Shown here piece by piece: positions 45,294-54,645 of a stretch of 64,000 bases of DNA. This stretch comes from Alkalinema pantanalense. Its GTDB lineage: Bacteria > Cyanobacteriota > Cyanobacteriia > Leptolyngbyales > Leptolyngbyaceae. Numbering within the stretch: position 1 is the first letter of the stretch; every line of letters begins with the position of its first letter. The stretch covers positions 1 to 64,000 of the forward strand of contig NZ_JBLZFX010000013.1 of the NCBI RefSeq assembly GCF_050753345.1, given 5' to 3'. Both the position numbers and the translations under genes were made by a program. Below the pieces are notes generated by a model. That model was not told the origin of the DNA. It saw only the letters and a program-made list of their open reading frames with translations, and did no database searches.

Positions 45294-47240
45294 ATGGCAA
45301 GTAAAGCTAGTTTGGATTTGTTTACCCTCGTAGCCGCCATGACTCATCCCATCCTGGACGTTCGCAACCTGCAAGTACAGTTCACCACTGAAGCCAGTTC
45401 TGCTAAAGGGACATCCCCATCTGTAATTAACGCAGTCGATGGCATTTCCTTTCAGGTTTGGCCGGGGCAAACGCTAGGGATTGTGGGGGAATCTGGATCA
45501 GGCAAATCCGTCACATCCTTAGCCGTGATGGGTTTAGTTCCCAATCCTCCTGGCAAAGTTACAGCGGGGGAAATCTGGTTCCAGGATGGCGATCGCCGGA
45601 TTAATCTGTTAACTCTTTCGCCTCAACAGCTCAGGCATTTACGAGGTGGACGCATTGCCATGATCTTTCAGGAACCGATGAGCTCCCTCAACCCGGTATA
45701 TACGATCGGGTTTCAGTTGACGGAAGCCATTCAACTCCATCAACAGGTGGCCGAACCCGAAGCGCGTCGTCGAGCTGTAGCGCTGCTCCAGGAAGTACGC
45801 CTACTACCGAGCGACCATGACCTGCGGGAACAGTTATTGGCGGATGGGGTAGTCGCAATTGATCGCGCCATGAACCGACACAAGGAAGCCCTGCTGAATC
45901 GCTATCCCCATCAAATGTCCGGTGGGCAGTTGCAACGGGTGATGATTGCCATGGCCATTTCCTGCAATCCAGCGCTATTGATTGCCGATGAACCCACTAC
46001 TGCCTTAGATGTCACTATCCAAGCCCAAGTTCTAGAACTGTTGCGGGAACTGCGCGATCGCCGGGGCATGGGCATGATTTTTATCACCCACGATCTGGGG
46101 TTGATTGGAGAAATTGCGGATCAAGTCGCGGTGATGTATGACGGCAAAATTGTGGAACAGGGTACGGTGATGGAACTGTTTGAACAGCCTAACCATCCCT
46201 ATACTCGAGGTCTACTCACTTGCCGTCCCCGTCCCGATCGATCGTTCAAAATTCTGCCTACTGTATCCGACTTCATGGATGTGGTCACTACCAGCACAGG
46301 AGAGCGGCAAATTGAGGCTCGTCAGGTTAATGTTGATCAGGTTTTGCAGACTCTGCCGGAAGTAACGGCAGCGGAAAAACAGGATCGGTTACAAACCCTG
46401 CGATCGCAAAAACCTTTACTGTCTGTACAAAATTTGCGCGTTGCTTATCCGGTTAAAGGGGTTTTAGGCCGTACCCAGCGCTATATGATGGCGGTCAATG
46501 ATGTCTCCTTTGACATCTATCCTGGGGAAACCTTAGGGTTAGTGGGCGAATCAGGTTGTGGCAAAACGACGCTAGCGAGGACGCTATTACGGTTGGTCAA
46601 TGCCCAGTCGGGGAAAATTTTATTCGACGGTCAGGATATTTTGGAATTACGACCGAATGCGCTACGGCAATTGCGCAAGGAAATGCAAATTATCTTCCAA
46701 AACCCCTTCAGCTCCCTCGATCCTCGCATGAGCATTGGTGACGCCATCATGGAACCTATGCAGATTTTTGGGGGCAAAAACACTAGTGAATTTCGCGATC
46801 GAGCCATCTATCTCCTCAACCGGGTTGGATTAGCGGCGGATGCCATAACCCGCTATCCCCATCAATTTTCTGGCGGTCAGCGACAACGGATTTGCATTGC
46901 TCGATCGCTGGCAATGAATCCCCGATTCATTATCTGTGACGAGTCGGTTTCTGCGTTAGATGTCTCGGTTCAAGCGCAGGTATTGAACTTGCTAAAAGAA
47001 CTCCAAGAAGAATTTGGTCTCACTTACATTTTCATTTCCCATGACTTGAGTGTTGTGAAATTTATGAGCGATCGGATTATGGTGATGAATCGCGGCAAAA
47101 TTGAGGAAATGGATGCTGCTGATCGCATCTACCAATCGCCCCAGCAGGACTATACAAAAACGCTAATTCAAGCAATTCCCGTGGGTACCCTGGAACGGAT
47201 TCGCGAACGGCAAATACAACGGCAACAACAGGCAGGCTAG
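45294..47240 (+). CDS. Fused two-domain ABC ATPase of peptide/nickel importer type (DppDF / YejF-like)
   Basis: 648 residues with two nucleotide-binding domains in one chain. First: Walker A GIVGESGSGKSVTSL, signature MSGGQLQRVMIAMAI, Walker B LLIADEPTTALDVTI. Second: Walker A GLVGESGCGKTTLAR, signature FSGGQRQRICIARSL, Walker B FIICDESVSALDVSV. Each is followed by the C-terminal oligopeptide-type extension (HPYTRGLLTCRPRPD; QQDYTKTLIQAIPVG). It would power import of di- or oligopeptides. No permease or binding protein gene is adjacent. A second ATG at 45339 (MTHPILDVRNLQV) could be the real start; neither has a clear ribosome-binding site. Confidence 0.88.
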   Translation: MASKASLDLFTLVAAMTHPILDVRNLQVQFTTEASSAKGTSPSVINAVDGISFQVWPGQTLGIVGESGSGKSVTSLAVMGLVPNPPGKVTAGEIWFQDGDRRINLLTLSPQQLRHLRGGRIAMIFQEPMSSLNPVYTIGFQLTEAIQLHQQVAEPEARRRAVALLQEVRLLPSDHDLREQLLADGVVAIDRAMNRHKEALLNRYPHQMSGGQLQRVMIAMAISCNPALLIADEPTTALDVTIQAQVLELLRELRDRRGMGMIFITHDLGLIGEIADQVAVMYDGKIVEQGTVMELFEQPNHPYTRGLLTCRPRPDRSFKILPTVSDFMDVVTTSTGERQIEARQVNVDQVLQTLPEVTAAEKQDRLQTLRSQKPLLSVQNLRVAYPVKGVLGRTQRYMMAVNDVSFDIYPGETLGLVGESGCGKTTLARTLLRLVNAQSGKILFDGQDILELRPNALRQLRKEMQIIFQNPFSSLDPRMSIGDAIMEPMQIFGGKNTSEFRDRAIYLLNRVGLAADAITRYPHQFSGGQRQRICIARSLAMNPRFIICDESVSALDVSVQAQVLNLLKELQEEFGLTYIFISHDLSVVKFMSDRIMVMNRGKIEEMDAADRIYQSPQQDYTKTLIQAIPVGTLERIRERQIQRQQQAG

Positions 47241-47359
47241 AATTCATCATCAGGAAGCTTGATAACTCGTGAATCAACCCGCCATGGGTTGCTATCGTTT
47301 GAATCTACTTCAGCGAATGAATGCACCTAAGGGAACAGCGCATAAATAAAATTCCAATT

Positions 47360-47409
47360 GGGTAGGGTAGGAGAGTAAAAGGGTAGGAGGGTAGGGGAAT
47401 GAAGAGGGG
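47360..47409. repeat. G-rich imperfect repeat (possible G-quadruplex)
   Basis: Runs of three to four G separated by short TA or TAGGA loops (gggtagggtag, gggtaggagggtagggg) between the ABC gene and the GAF kinase. Short loops would allow a quadruplex on the plus strand. Confidence 0.5.
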
Positions 47410-47430
47410 ATATTATTTCTTTGCAAATCC

Positions 47431-50184
47431 CTAAGCTCGGAAGAAAATCGGTAATTCGATCGTAAACTCAGTTCCCACACCGGGTTCCGACATATAAGTT
47501 ACACTACCCGCATGTTGCTCTGTAATCACCTGATAGCTAATAGATAGTCCCAATCCGGTGCCCTGGCCGACGGGACGAGTGGTAAAGAAGGGGTCAAAAA
47601 TTGACGGCTGAATCGCTTTAGTAATTCCCTGTCCGTTGTCCGCGATATGCACTGCAACTCGATCGTCGCTGATCACCGCTGTACGAATCTCAATTGAACT
47701 CAAATAGATGGCCCGTTCTTCCGGAGATAGGTGACGGCGTTTTTCTTCGATCGCATCGATCGCATTACTCAACAGATGCATAAACACCTGATTAATCGAA
47801 CCTGCACAGCATTCCACCTCCGGTAACTCACCGTAGGATTTTACGATTTGGATAGAGGGATGATTGCACTGAGCCTTAAGACGGTGTTGCACCATCATCA
47901 ACGTACTCTCTAATCCCTCATGCAGATCCACAGCTTTAACTTCGGCTTGATCTAACCGTGAGAAATTGCGGAGAGCCAGCACAATTTGTCGAATGCGCTC
48001 TGTCCCTAGCTTCATGGAATTCAGGGTTTTTGGTAAATCCTCAACCAAAAAATCCATATCTACTGACTGAAGACAATCTTGAATGCGATCGCTGGGAATG
48101 GGATGCTCCTGCTGATACAACTTCAATAGACTGAGTAGATCATCGGCATAGTCACTGACATGACGAATATTGCCATGGATAAAATTGACTGGATTATTAA
48201 TCTCATGGGCCACCCCTGCCACTAACTGACCTAAACTGGACATCTTTTCCGTTTGAATCAGTTGAGTTTGGGTATGCTTCAGTTCAGCTAAAGCCTGCGA
48301 GAGTTCCGTAGCCTGCTGTTGGGTTTGAGTTAATAGACTCGCCTGCTGAATTGCAACCCCTAAATGATTGGCAATTTGAACCAGAAACTTCACTTCAGCG
48401 GATTCCCAATGGCGGGGCTGGGAATTTTGGTAAGCACCGAGTAACCCCCACAAATCTTGTCCGACAAAAATCGGTACCGTCACAAACGCTTTGGCGTGGA
48501 ACTGCTCCAAAAGCTGAGTATGACAATCTGCTAGGCCAGCTTGATCAATGTTGTCAACCACGAAGGAGTCATGGTTACGGTAGCGTCCACCTTGAGTCTC
48601 TTGAAGATAGGTATCTGCGATCGTAACGCGATGGTCTGTCTCGACTAATTTATTCCAACCGGGAAACACATATTCCCCCACAAAGGTGCCACTCCAGTCC
48701 GAATTAAACTGGTAGAGAGCAACCCGCTCAGCTTGCAACGCCTGACAGAGGGCTTGGGTTGTGGTTTGAAACATTGTTTCTAGATCCAGCGACTCTCGAA
48801 TGCGTGTTACCACTTCAAAGAGAACATGTTGTTGCTCCGTTACCTGTTGCAAATCATCCGTGGTCTCTTGCAGTTCAGCGGTACGAAGTTGGACTTGTTG
48901 TTCAAGGTTGGCGTTGAGGCTTTGCAGCTTTTGATAGAGCTCATATTGCTCGATCGCCGCAGAAAACTGATTTCCAATCGCTTGTGCCAGTTCCACTTCA
49001 CTCTCGCTCCAAGGATGAACCTGATTATTGCGGGACTGTCGCCAAATTTCAAAGGACTGACGAGGGTAGAGTTGTCGTTGATCAGGATTAAATTCACCCG
49101 CCCACAAAGTTTCTGTTTCAAAACTGTTGCGGAAAACCGTCAAGTATCCCAGCAATCGTTGCCGCGCAATCAAGGGAATAATTAACAAACTGCGAATGGA
49201 AGTCGTATGGAAAAGTGGCTGAATGGTTCGTAACACTGGGACTTGGAAAATATCATCGATCGCCCAAGGCATCCCTTCACCCGTCTTAAAGTGCCGCTGG
49301 AGGCCATGGCATTGTTCCATGTGGAGCAGGGGCGAAAATTGCTGATTCGGTTGCAGACCAGAGGTATAGACCCTTGCATCTATCACTTGGTCAGTCGAGG
49401 TGAAATCCGATGCCTGGGCCAAAACCCCGGACTGGATAAATAAGCGGCCTCCAGTTCCTTGAAATGCCTGAACAGTTTCTTCTAAAGCCGCCTGCAATTC
49501 AATGCTAGTGGAGGAATAGAGTAAGTTCGTAATCCGCCGGAGTGCTGCTTCCCGAGATGCCTTTTCCTGGGCTTGTTGAACCAGAGTCGATTGAGAAATC
49601 GCGATCGACAGTTGATCAACGACCAGTTGGACGCCTTCGATCTGCTCATGGGACAGCCGCTTCGGCTCAGCATGGTGGGAGACGACTAACCCCCAGAGAC
49701 GATCTTGATGCAGAATGGGAGCCACCAACGTGGACCTAACCCCCATTGCTGTTAAATATTCCGCATGACAGGGATCCAAGGGACGAAAAACCCATTTTTC
49801 TGCTTGCAGTTCTCCGGTTTGCGGATCGCGCATAGCGCTTTGTCCAATCTCGCGAGATGCCACATCCACCACTGTTCGCACTTTAGCCGCAATGAACAGT
49901 TGGCGAATCTCAGGTGGAATATCATCTGCCGGAAAGTTCAAACCATAGAGAGAAGGTAAACGCTGTTCTGCCGCGAGCGATTCAGCAACAACCTTACCGC
50001 TACCATCCCCATGAAATTGGTAAATCTTGACTCGATCGGTTTCTAGAAATCCTTGTAGCTCAATAGCAGTGGCATTCAGGATTTCGGCAAGATCTATGGA
50101 TTTCCGAATCCGGTGATTAATGCGGTGCAGTAAATTGCCTAAATACAAGGAAATGCTAGAAGTCGCCGAGATCGAGATAACCAT
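47431..50184 (-). CDS. GAF-domain histidine kinase with phytochrome-like first GAF (orphan)
   Basis: 917 residues, no membrane segment. GAF1 (about 30-205) is phytochrome-like (FPADDIPPEIRQLF, MRDPQTG-linked, PLDPCHAEYLTAMGVRSTL). At the bilin site the usual H-C pair reads C139-H140-A141, so the canonical Cys is replaced. GAF2 is at about 215-410 and GAF3 at about 455-615 (IRESLDLETMFQTTTQALCQ). A coiled coil (NANLEQQVQLRTAELQETTD, 424-443) separates them. The transmitter has H660 in LVAGVAHEINNPVNF, N-box QVFMHLLSNAIDAIEE, and G boxes DNGQGITKA and GQGTGLGLSI. It is the third member of the paralogous kinase set, and no response regulator is next to it. Confidence 0.9.
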   Translation of the reverse strand: MVISISATSSISLYLGNLLHRINHRIRKSIDLAEILNATAIELQGFLETDRVKIYQFHGDGSGKVVAESLAAEQRLPSLYGLNFPADDIPPEIRQLFIAAKVRTVVDVASREIGQSAMRDPQTGELQAEKWVFRPLDPCHAEYLTAMGVRSTLVAPILHQDRLWGLVVSHHAEPKRLSHEQIEGVQLVVDQLSIAISQSTLVQQAQEKASREAALRRITNLLYSSTSIELQAALEETVQAFQGTGGRLFIQSGVLAQASDFTSTDQVIDARVYTSGLQPNQQFSPLLHMEQCHGLQRHFKTGEGMPWAIDDIFQVPVLRTIQPLFHTTSIRSLLIIPLIARQRLLGYLTVFRNSFETETLWAGEFNPDQRQLYPRQSFEIWRQSRNNQVHPWSESEVELAQAIGNQFSAAIEQYELYQKLQSLNANLEQQVQLRTAELQETTDDLQQVTEQQHVLFEVVTRIRESLDLETMFQTTTQALCQALQAERVALYQFNSDWSGTFVGEYVFPGWNKLVETDHRVTIADTYLQETQGGRYRNHDSFVVDNIDQAGLADCHTQLLEQFHAKAFVTVPIFVGQDLWGLLGAYQNSQPRHWESAEVKFLVQIANHLGVAIQQASLLTQTQQQATELSQALAELKHTQTQLIQTEKMSSLGQLVAGVAHEINNPVNFIHGNIRHVSDYADDLLSLLKLYQQEHPIPSDRIQDCLQSVDMDFLVEDLPKTLNSMKLGTERIRQIVLALRNFSRLDQAEVKAVDLHEGLESTLMMVQHRLKAQCNHPSIQIVKSYGELPEVECCAGSINQVFMHLLSNAIDAIEEKRRHLSPEERAIYLSSIEIRTAVISDDRVAVHIADNGQGITKAIQPSIFDPFFTTRPVGQGTGLGLSISYQVITEQHAGSVTYMSEPGVGTEFTIELPIFFRA

Positions 50185-50511
50185 AGATCGCTTGTCGCTG
50201 ATTGGGATTAACCTGCTCTATAGCGTTCCCAACCTAAATCCATTTCTTGCCATGCAACTTACCAAGATTAACAACTTTCTTATAATTTCTCGTCCAACTA
50301 TCATGATCATCCGTTGTACACATGAGGCTATTTGACATCAAGCCTTCTGACCTTGAACGAAGATGGCACCTCTTGACCAATCGTCCTCTAGCGGCTCGTC
50401 ATCAGTCCTCAAGTTCAATTCACCGTGCTTGAAGCCTTTTTACGAGTGTTGATTGAGCAACTGGCTGCTATCAGGCTCCATGGGCAATCAGCATTGCACG
50501 ATGATTTTGGG
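50185..50511. other. 327-bp intergenic region
   Basis: Upstream of the GAF kinase and downstream of the 235-residue membrane protein gene. I see no gene, repeat or clear terminator. Confidence 0.55.
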
Positions 50512-51219
50512 TCAGGGTGTTTGGCTAATGGTGGTGGTTAAACTGCGCTGAGCCGGGGTTGAACTAGTGGGGGTCGGTACCAGTTGGAGGGGTTTGGTTA
50601 GACTGACCGTGAGGCTGCCAAGGGCGATCGTTAAGCCAACCACAATCCCCGTCAACCACTTGATCCGGCTTTTGAGAAAGAGCACTTCCTGCTGGGAAGC
50701 CTCAAGTTGGTTCAGCACCGCGATCGCGGCAGGGGTTTCAGCCGTGCTAGCGGGAGACAAAACCGATGGGGCAGGGGGCAGGGCAGGGGTAGGAACCGCA
50801 GCCGAGATTCCAGCATCTTCGATAGCTATTTTGGCAGTTTGACCTTCAGGCTGATTACCTTGAGCTTTACGGGCTTGAGCACGCTGGGTTTGAAAAGTGG
50901 CTACGGTATAGAGCCAGTCGGCAATCATTTGCGGACAATTTCTGTGAAACCATCGCACTGCAAATACTCGAAAAACAGGTTTGGACATGCAGGCGATCGA
51001 TCGAGAAAATTGATTCAGCCAAGGTTGGGGCAGTTTTTGATTAATGAGATGAATGGAACCAATATCATACAAACGATCTAAAATCATCCGCAGGGTATTT
51101 TCTTCTTGTTTCGCTAAATGTTCCAGCAGGATGACCACTTCGCGCATGCGATCGATTTCCATCTTGGTATCTTGCTGGACTTGCTTAGAAGAGAACCCAT
51201 AGGGCTGAAATTTAGTCAT
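50512..51219 (-). CDS. Conserved-type membrane protein of unknown function, one C-terminal TM
   Basis: 235 residues from ATG 51219 (MTKFQPYGFSSKQVQQDTKM); the frame is open from 51255. Neither start has a clear ribosome-binding site. The N-terminal part is helical and charged (REVVILLEHLAKQEENTLRM), followed by WLNQFSRSIACM and VFAVRWFHRNCPQMIADWLY. A Pro/Ala-rich low-complexity stretch (about 135-180) is followed by a helix and one membrane segment (LTGIVVGLTIALGSLTVSL, about 195-215). The short tail is Thr/Ser/Pro-rich. No family recognised. The topology suggests a cytoplasmic helical domain tethered to a membrane. Confidence 0.65.
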   Translation of the reverse strand: MTKFQPYGFSSKQVQQDTKMEIDRMREVVILLEHLAKQEENTLRMILDRLYDIGSIHLINQKLPQPWLNQFSRSIACMSKPVFRVFAVRWFHRNCPQMIADWLYTVATFQTQRAQARKAQGNQPEGQTAKIAIEDAGISAAVPTPALPPAPSVLSPASTAETPAAIAVLNQLEASQQEVLFLKSRIKWLTGIVVGLTIALGSLTVSLTKPLQLVPTPTSSTPAQRSLTTTISQTP

Positions 51220-51280
51220 AGGAACACAGAATTGGACAACAAGGCACAAAGCCATTAAGTCATAGAGGACGACTTAAGTT

Positions 51281-51348
51281 ATGTCAGAAGTGATGTCAGA
51301 GGTGATGTCAGACAGCCATAGACAAGAGGTTGGTGATAGACAAGAGGT
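51281..51348. repeat. Two adjacent short repeat clusters (12 bp x3; 13 bp x2)
   Basis: atgtcagaagtg / atgtcagaggtg / atgtcagacagc (51281-51316), then atagacaagaggt twice (51318-51330 and 51336-51348) with five bases between. Confidence 0.85.
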
Positions 51349-51582
51349 AAGCGACGGAAAATGCGCACCAAGAATTACCCCCTGAATATAGCGTTATCCA
51401 TGGAACATTTACCGATCAGTTTACAGAACTCATGAATGTGAAGATGCGCTCTATGAACAGTCGATGGGTGATAGGGGGACTGGGGGCGGCCCGCAACTTA
51501 ATTTGGTGAGATGCGCCGTGTATTTGCCAGTGTAGCGATTTTAGGGGCGGATCACGACGGATTACATGCCGATTCCCAAATT

Positions 51583-51638
51583 GTCCTACCCCATGCGTCC
51601 TACCCCATGCGTCCTGGCCTGTGTGTCCTAGCCCCAAG
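51583..51638. repeat. 14-bp tandem repeat, four units
   Basis: gtcctaccccatgc twice exactly (51583, 51597), then two diverged units (gtcctggcctgtgt, gtcctagccccaag). Confidence 0.85.
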
Positions 51639-51704
51639 CCGTTTGGGTGGGACTCTCCCATGAGTTGCTAGAACCCATATAGCGAAATACCCCGATCGCC
51701 ATCG

Positions 51705-52793
51705 CTAGAGTGAATCAAATTCAAAAGCTTGGCCACTGGTGACATCAAACCAATGAAAATACTCGATCGGAAGTTGCAGCGAAATTTCATCTCCCACAGA
51801 ATAGCGACGATCGATGGGTAACACAGCTCGTAATGTCAACGCTTGCGTTTCTGTGGAGGGAATCGTAACCGTGACTAACCAGGACATCCCAAGGTGTTCT
51901 ACAAGGGTAATCTTGCCTAGAATACTGCGATCGTTGGGTTCTGAAGCCAACGCCACTTGCTCAGGCCGAACGCCCAGGATGAGAGTATTGACACTGGGAA
52001 TCGAAGCAGGCAATGGAATTTGACAATTCCCCAGATGAACAGCGCGATCGACACAGGGCAACGTCCAAAAATTCATTTGGGGGCTGCCAATAAATCCAGC
52101 GACAAACTGGTTCGCAGGGTGAGTATAAATCTGTTGTGGCGTATCCAGTTGTTGCAGCTCACCGTTGTACAGTACCGCGACTCGGGTCGATAGGGTCATG
52201 GCTTCGGTTTGGTCGTGGGTGACATAGACTACAGGGGCAGATTGGGCCGCAAACAGTTGCTTGAGTTCTGCCCGCACCTGTTCCCGTAGCAGCGCATCCA
52301 AATTACTGAGCGGTTCATCTAGCAAAAAGACTGCGGGTTGACGCACCAAGGCCCGTGCCACAGCCACCCGTTGGCGCTGCCCCCCAGAAAGTTGGCCCGG
52401 TTTGCGATCCATCAATGCTTCCAAACCCAGAAACAGCACGACCTCTTGAATCCGTTGCTGGATTTCACCGGCGGGAACCCTGCGAAGTTTCAGCCCAGAA
52501 GCAATGTTATCCCGGACGGTCATGTGGGGATAGAGTGCGTAGCTTTGGAACACCATGGCAATGTTACGATCGCCGGGACTCAGGGCAGTCACATCTTGGT
52601 GATCGATGAGAATTTTGCCCTGAGTTGGCTGTTCCAGTCCTGCAATTAAGCGCAGAATTGTAGATTTACCACAGCCTGAAGGCCCAAGCAGTGTTAGAAA
52701 TTCTCCCTCCTGTACCGTTACATTAATCTGTTTGACAGGAATAACGGTTGGGCTATAAGCCTTTCGTAGATTTTGTAATTCCAGCGTTGCCAT
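51705..52793 (-). CDS. Sugar-type ABC importer ATPase (UgpC/MalK family)
   Basis: 362 residues. Walker A GPSGCGKSTIL, Q-loop VFQSYALYPHMTVRDNI, signature LSGGQRQRVAVARAL, Walker B AVFLLDEPLSNLDA, H-loop YVTHDQTEAM. A C-terminal regulatory beta domain (OB/TOBE; NTLILGVRPEQVALA, SVGDEISLQLP) follows. The ribosome-binding site GAGG lies 6 bases before the ATG. It is the last gene of the four-gene minus-strand operon 55950-51705 that encodes all parts of one importer. Cyanobacterial relatives transport glucosylglycerol, trehalose or maltodextrins; the substrate is not provable here. Confidence 0.92.
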   Translation of the reverse strand: MATLELQNLRKAYSPTVIPVKQINVTVQEGEFLTLLGPSGCGKSTILRLIAGLEQPTQGKILIDHQDVTALSPGDRNIAMVFQSYALYPHMTVRDNIASGLKLRRVPAGEIQQRIQEVVLFLGLEALMDRKPGQLSGGQRQRVAVARALVRQPAVFLLDEPLSNLDALLREQVRAELKQLFAAQSAPVVYVTHDQTEAMTLSTRVAVLYNGELQQLDTPQQIYTHPANQFVAGFIGSPQMNFWTLPCVDRAVHLGNCQIPLPASIPSVNTLILGVRPEQVALASEPNDRSILGKITLVEHLGMSWLVTVTIPSTETQALTLRAVLPIDRRYSVGDEISLQLPIEYFHWFDVTSGQAFEFDSL

Positions 52794-52853
52794 CGTTAAC
52801 CTCGTTGTAATCTCCTACCTGATATACGATGCTGTCGAGACTGATATTCAGGC

Positions 52854-53690
52854 TTATCCTTTGACAGCTCCAGCAGTTAAGCCACTGATAATTCGCCGCT
52901 GAAATGCTAAGACTAAGCCAACTAACGGCAAGGTTCCTAAAACAGTTGCAGCGGCGATCGGGCCGTAGGGAATTTCAAACACCGATGCACCCCCCAGTTG
53001 AGCCGCCGCAACAGGAATGGTTTTCATGGATTCCTGGGTAATAAAAGTTAGAGCGAAAAGAAACTCATTCCAGGCAAAAATAAATGCCAAAATTCCTGTA
53101 GTGATCAAAGCGGGTATTGTCATCGGCAAAACAATTTGCACCAGCATTGCCACTGTATTGTAACCATCCACTCGAGCAGCATCCTCTAGGTCGGTCGGTA
53201 ATTGCTGGAAAAAACTTCTTAACACTAAGATTGTCAATGGCAGGTTAATTGCAGTATAGGGAATAATTAATGCGAGATATTGATTGCCTAAGCCAAATTT
53301 CTGCACCAGTTCCAATAGCCCCAAAAACAGCAGGATATACGGAAAGAGCGTCATCAATAAAATCGTCCCTAAGATTAGTTGTTTCCCCGGCAGTTTTATC
53401 CGAGCTAGAACGTAGGCCGCAGGGGCACCTAATACCAAGGACAACAGTGTGGAAACACTCGCCACCCCCGCACTATTCATTAAATAATTCCAGAACGGAC
53501 GACGGACAAAGAGTTCTTGATAGTGCGCTAAGGTCAGACTTGTAGGGAAATAGACATTGGGAATGGCTGCAATCTCTGCATTGGTTTTAAAGGAAGTCAG
53601 CAACTGCCAGAGAATAGGCGCAAGGCAGAAAAGAATGACAATTGCAATGACGATCGATCGGAGGGTTTTGGACATTTGAGGGGAAGTCAT
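52854..53690 (-). CDS. Sugar-type ABC importer permease, MalG/UgpE family
   Basis: 278 residues with six hydrophobic segments (e.g. IVIAIVILFCLAPILWQLL; LILGTILLMTLFPYILLFL). The ATPase-docking EAA loop reads LEDAARVDGYNTVAMLVQIV followed by LPMTIPALI. It pairs with the upstream MalF-type permease (18-bp gap) to form the channel. Confidence 0.92.
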   Translation of the reverse strand: MTSPQMSKTLRSIVIAIVILFCLAPILWQLLTSFKTNAEIAAIPNVYFPTSLTLAHYQELFVRRPFWNYLMNSAGVASVSTLLSLVLGAPAAYVLARIKLPGKQLILGTILLMTLFPYILLFLGLLELVQKFGLGNQYLALIIPYTAINLPLTILVLRSFFQQLPTDLEDAARVDGYNTVAMLVQIVLPMTIPALITTGILAFIFAWNEFLFALTFITQESMKTIPVAAAQLGGASVFEIPYGPIAAATVLGTLPLVGLVLAFQRRIISGLTAGAVKG

Positions 53691-53708
53691 GATCGTGAGT
53701 TGAAAGGA

Positions 53709-54641
53709 TTATGCCAAGTTTTTACGAAGTCTTTGCACTAAAAAGGTCATCACAACAATCGCAAGCACTAATACGAGAAACGTTACGACGACTAACGCTG
53801 AGCCATAGCCAAAATCTAGGTAGCGCATAATAGTGGCATAGACATAAAGCGAAACCATCTCCGTCGCTCCGCCAGGGCCACCCCCAGTCATCACGGCGAC
53901 AAGATCAAAAATTCCAAAAGCCTGGGCAACGCGGAAGAGCGCTGCAATTAAAATTTGAGGCATTAATAACGGTAACGTTATTTTCCAAAAGCTCTGCCAC
54001 GGACTCGCACCATCGATCGCGTGGGCTTCGTAGAGATCCGCTGGAATGGCTTGCAACCCAGCCAATAATAGGATGCTAATGAATGGTGTGGTTTTCCAAA
54101 CATCCGCCACAATCAATGCGACCATCGCTAAGGTGGGATCCCCGAGCCAATTTATTTCCTGCCGCATAATCCCGATGCGCAGGAGTAAATCATTGACAAT
54201 GCCAAATTGATCGTTAAAAATCCATGTCCAAGCCAAAGCGATTAATGCAGTCGGCAACGCCCAGGGTAAAATCGCGATCGTCCGCACGATGCCCCGACCC
54301 CGAAAGGATTGGTTTAAAACAAGCGCAATCCCCATACCAAGGATTAATTCGATCGCGACAGACACGATCGTGAATCCAGCAGAATTGGTCAAACTTTGCC
54401 AAAATCGGCTATCCGCTGCCATCCGAGCATAGTTTGCCAACCCAGAAAACTGGGGTTGCAATGCCGTCCCTAAATTCTGGGTAAAAAAACTTTGTCCAAT
54501 GGCACGCAGAATCGGGTAGGCAAAGACTAAGGTTAAAAGTAACAATGCTGGAGCAATCAATAGCCAACCGATCCGTCGCTCTCGTTGAGCGATCGTTGGA
54601 ATTGTGGCAGACGGGGAATCTATCATCTCTGGCATCCTCAT
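53709..54641 (-). CDS. Sugar-type ABC importer permease, MalF/UgpA family
   Basis: 310 residues with about six hydrophobic segments. The N-terminus has IGWLLIAPALLLLTLVFAYP. The EAA loop is LYEAHAIDGASPWQSFWKIT followed by LPLLMPQIL. The stop of the binding-protein gene lies 4 bases before this ATG (54645/54641), implying tight co-translation. Confidence 0.92.
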   Translation of the reverse strand: MRMPEMIDSPSATIPTIAQRERRIGWLLIAPALLLLTLVFAYPILRAIGQSFFTQNLGTALQPQFSGLANYARMAADSRFWQSLTNSAGFTIVSVAIELILGMGIALVLNQSFRGRGIVRTIAILPWALPTALIALAWTWIFNDQFGIVNDLLLRIGIMRQEINWLGDPTLAMVALIVADVWKTTPFISILLLAGLQAIPADLYEAHAIDGASPWQSFWKITLPLLMPQILIAALFRVAQAFGIFDLVAVMTGGGPGGATEMVSLYVYATIMRYLDFGYGSALVVVTFLVLVLAIVVMTFLVQRLRKNLA

Positions 54642-54645
54642 TCAT

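Larger units (their letters stand above)
51256..51704. other. 449-bp intergenic region rich in short duplications
   Basis: No convincing gene. It holds three repeat clusters: 12-bp x3 (51281-51316), 13-bp x2 (51318-51348) and 14-bp x4 (51583-51638). Confidence 0.65.

Noticed and set aside
47431..50184. Bona fide phytochrome
   Set aside because: The bilin Cys is absent at the usual place and there is no PHY domain.
51416..51661. Minus-strand 81-codon frame
   Set aside because: It spans the 14-bp repeat cluster and has no ribosome-binding site.
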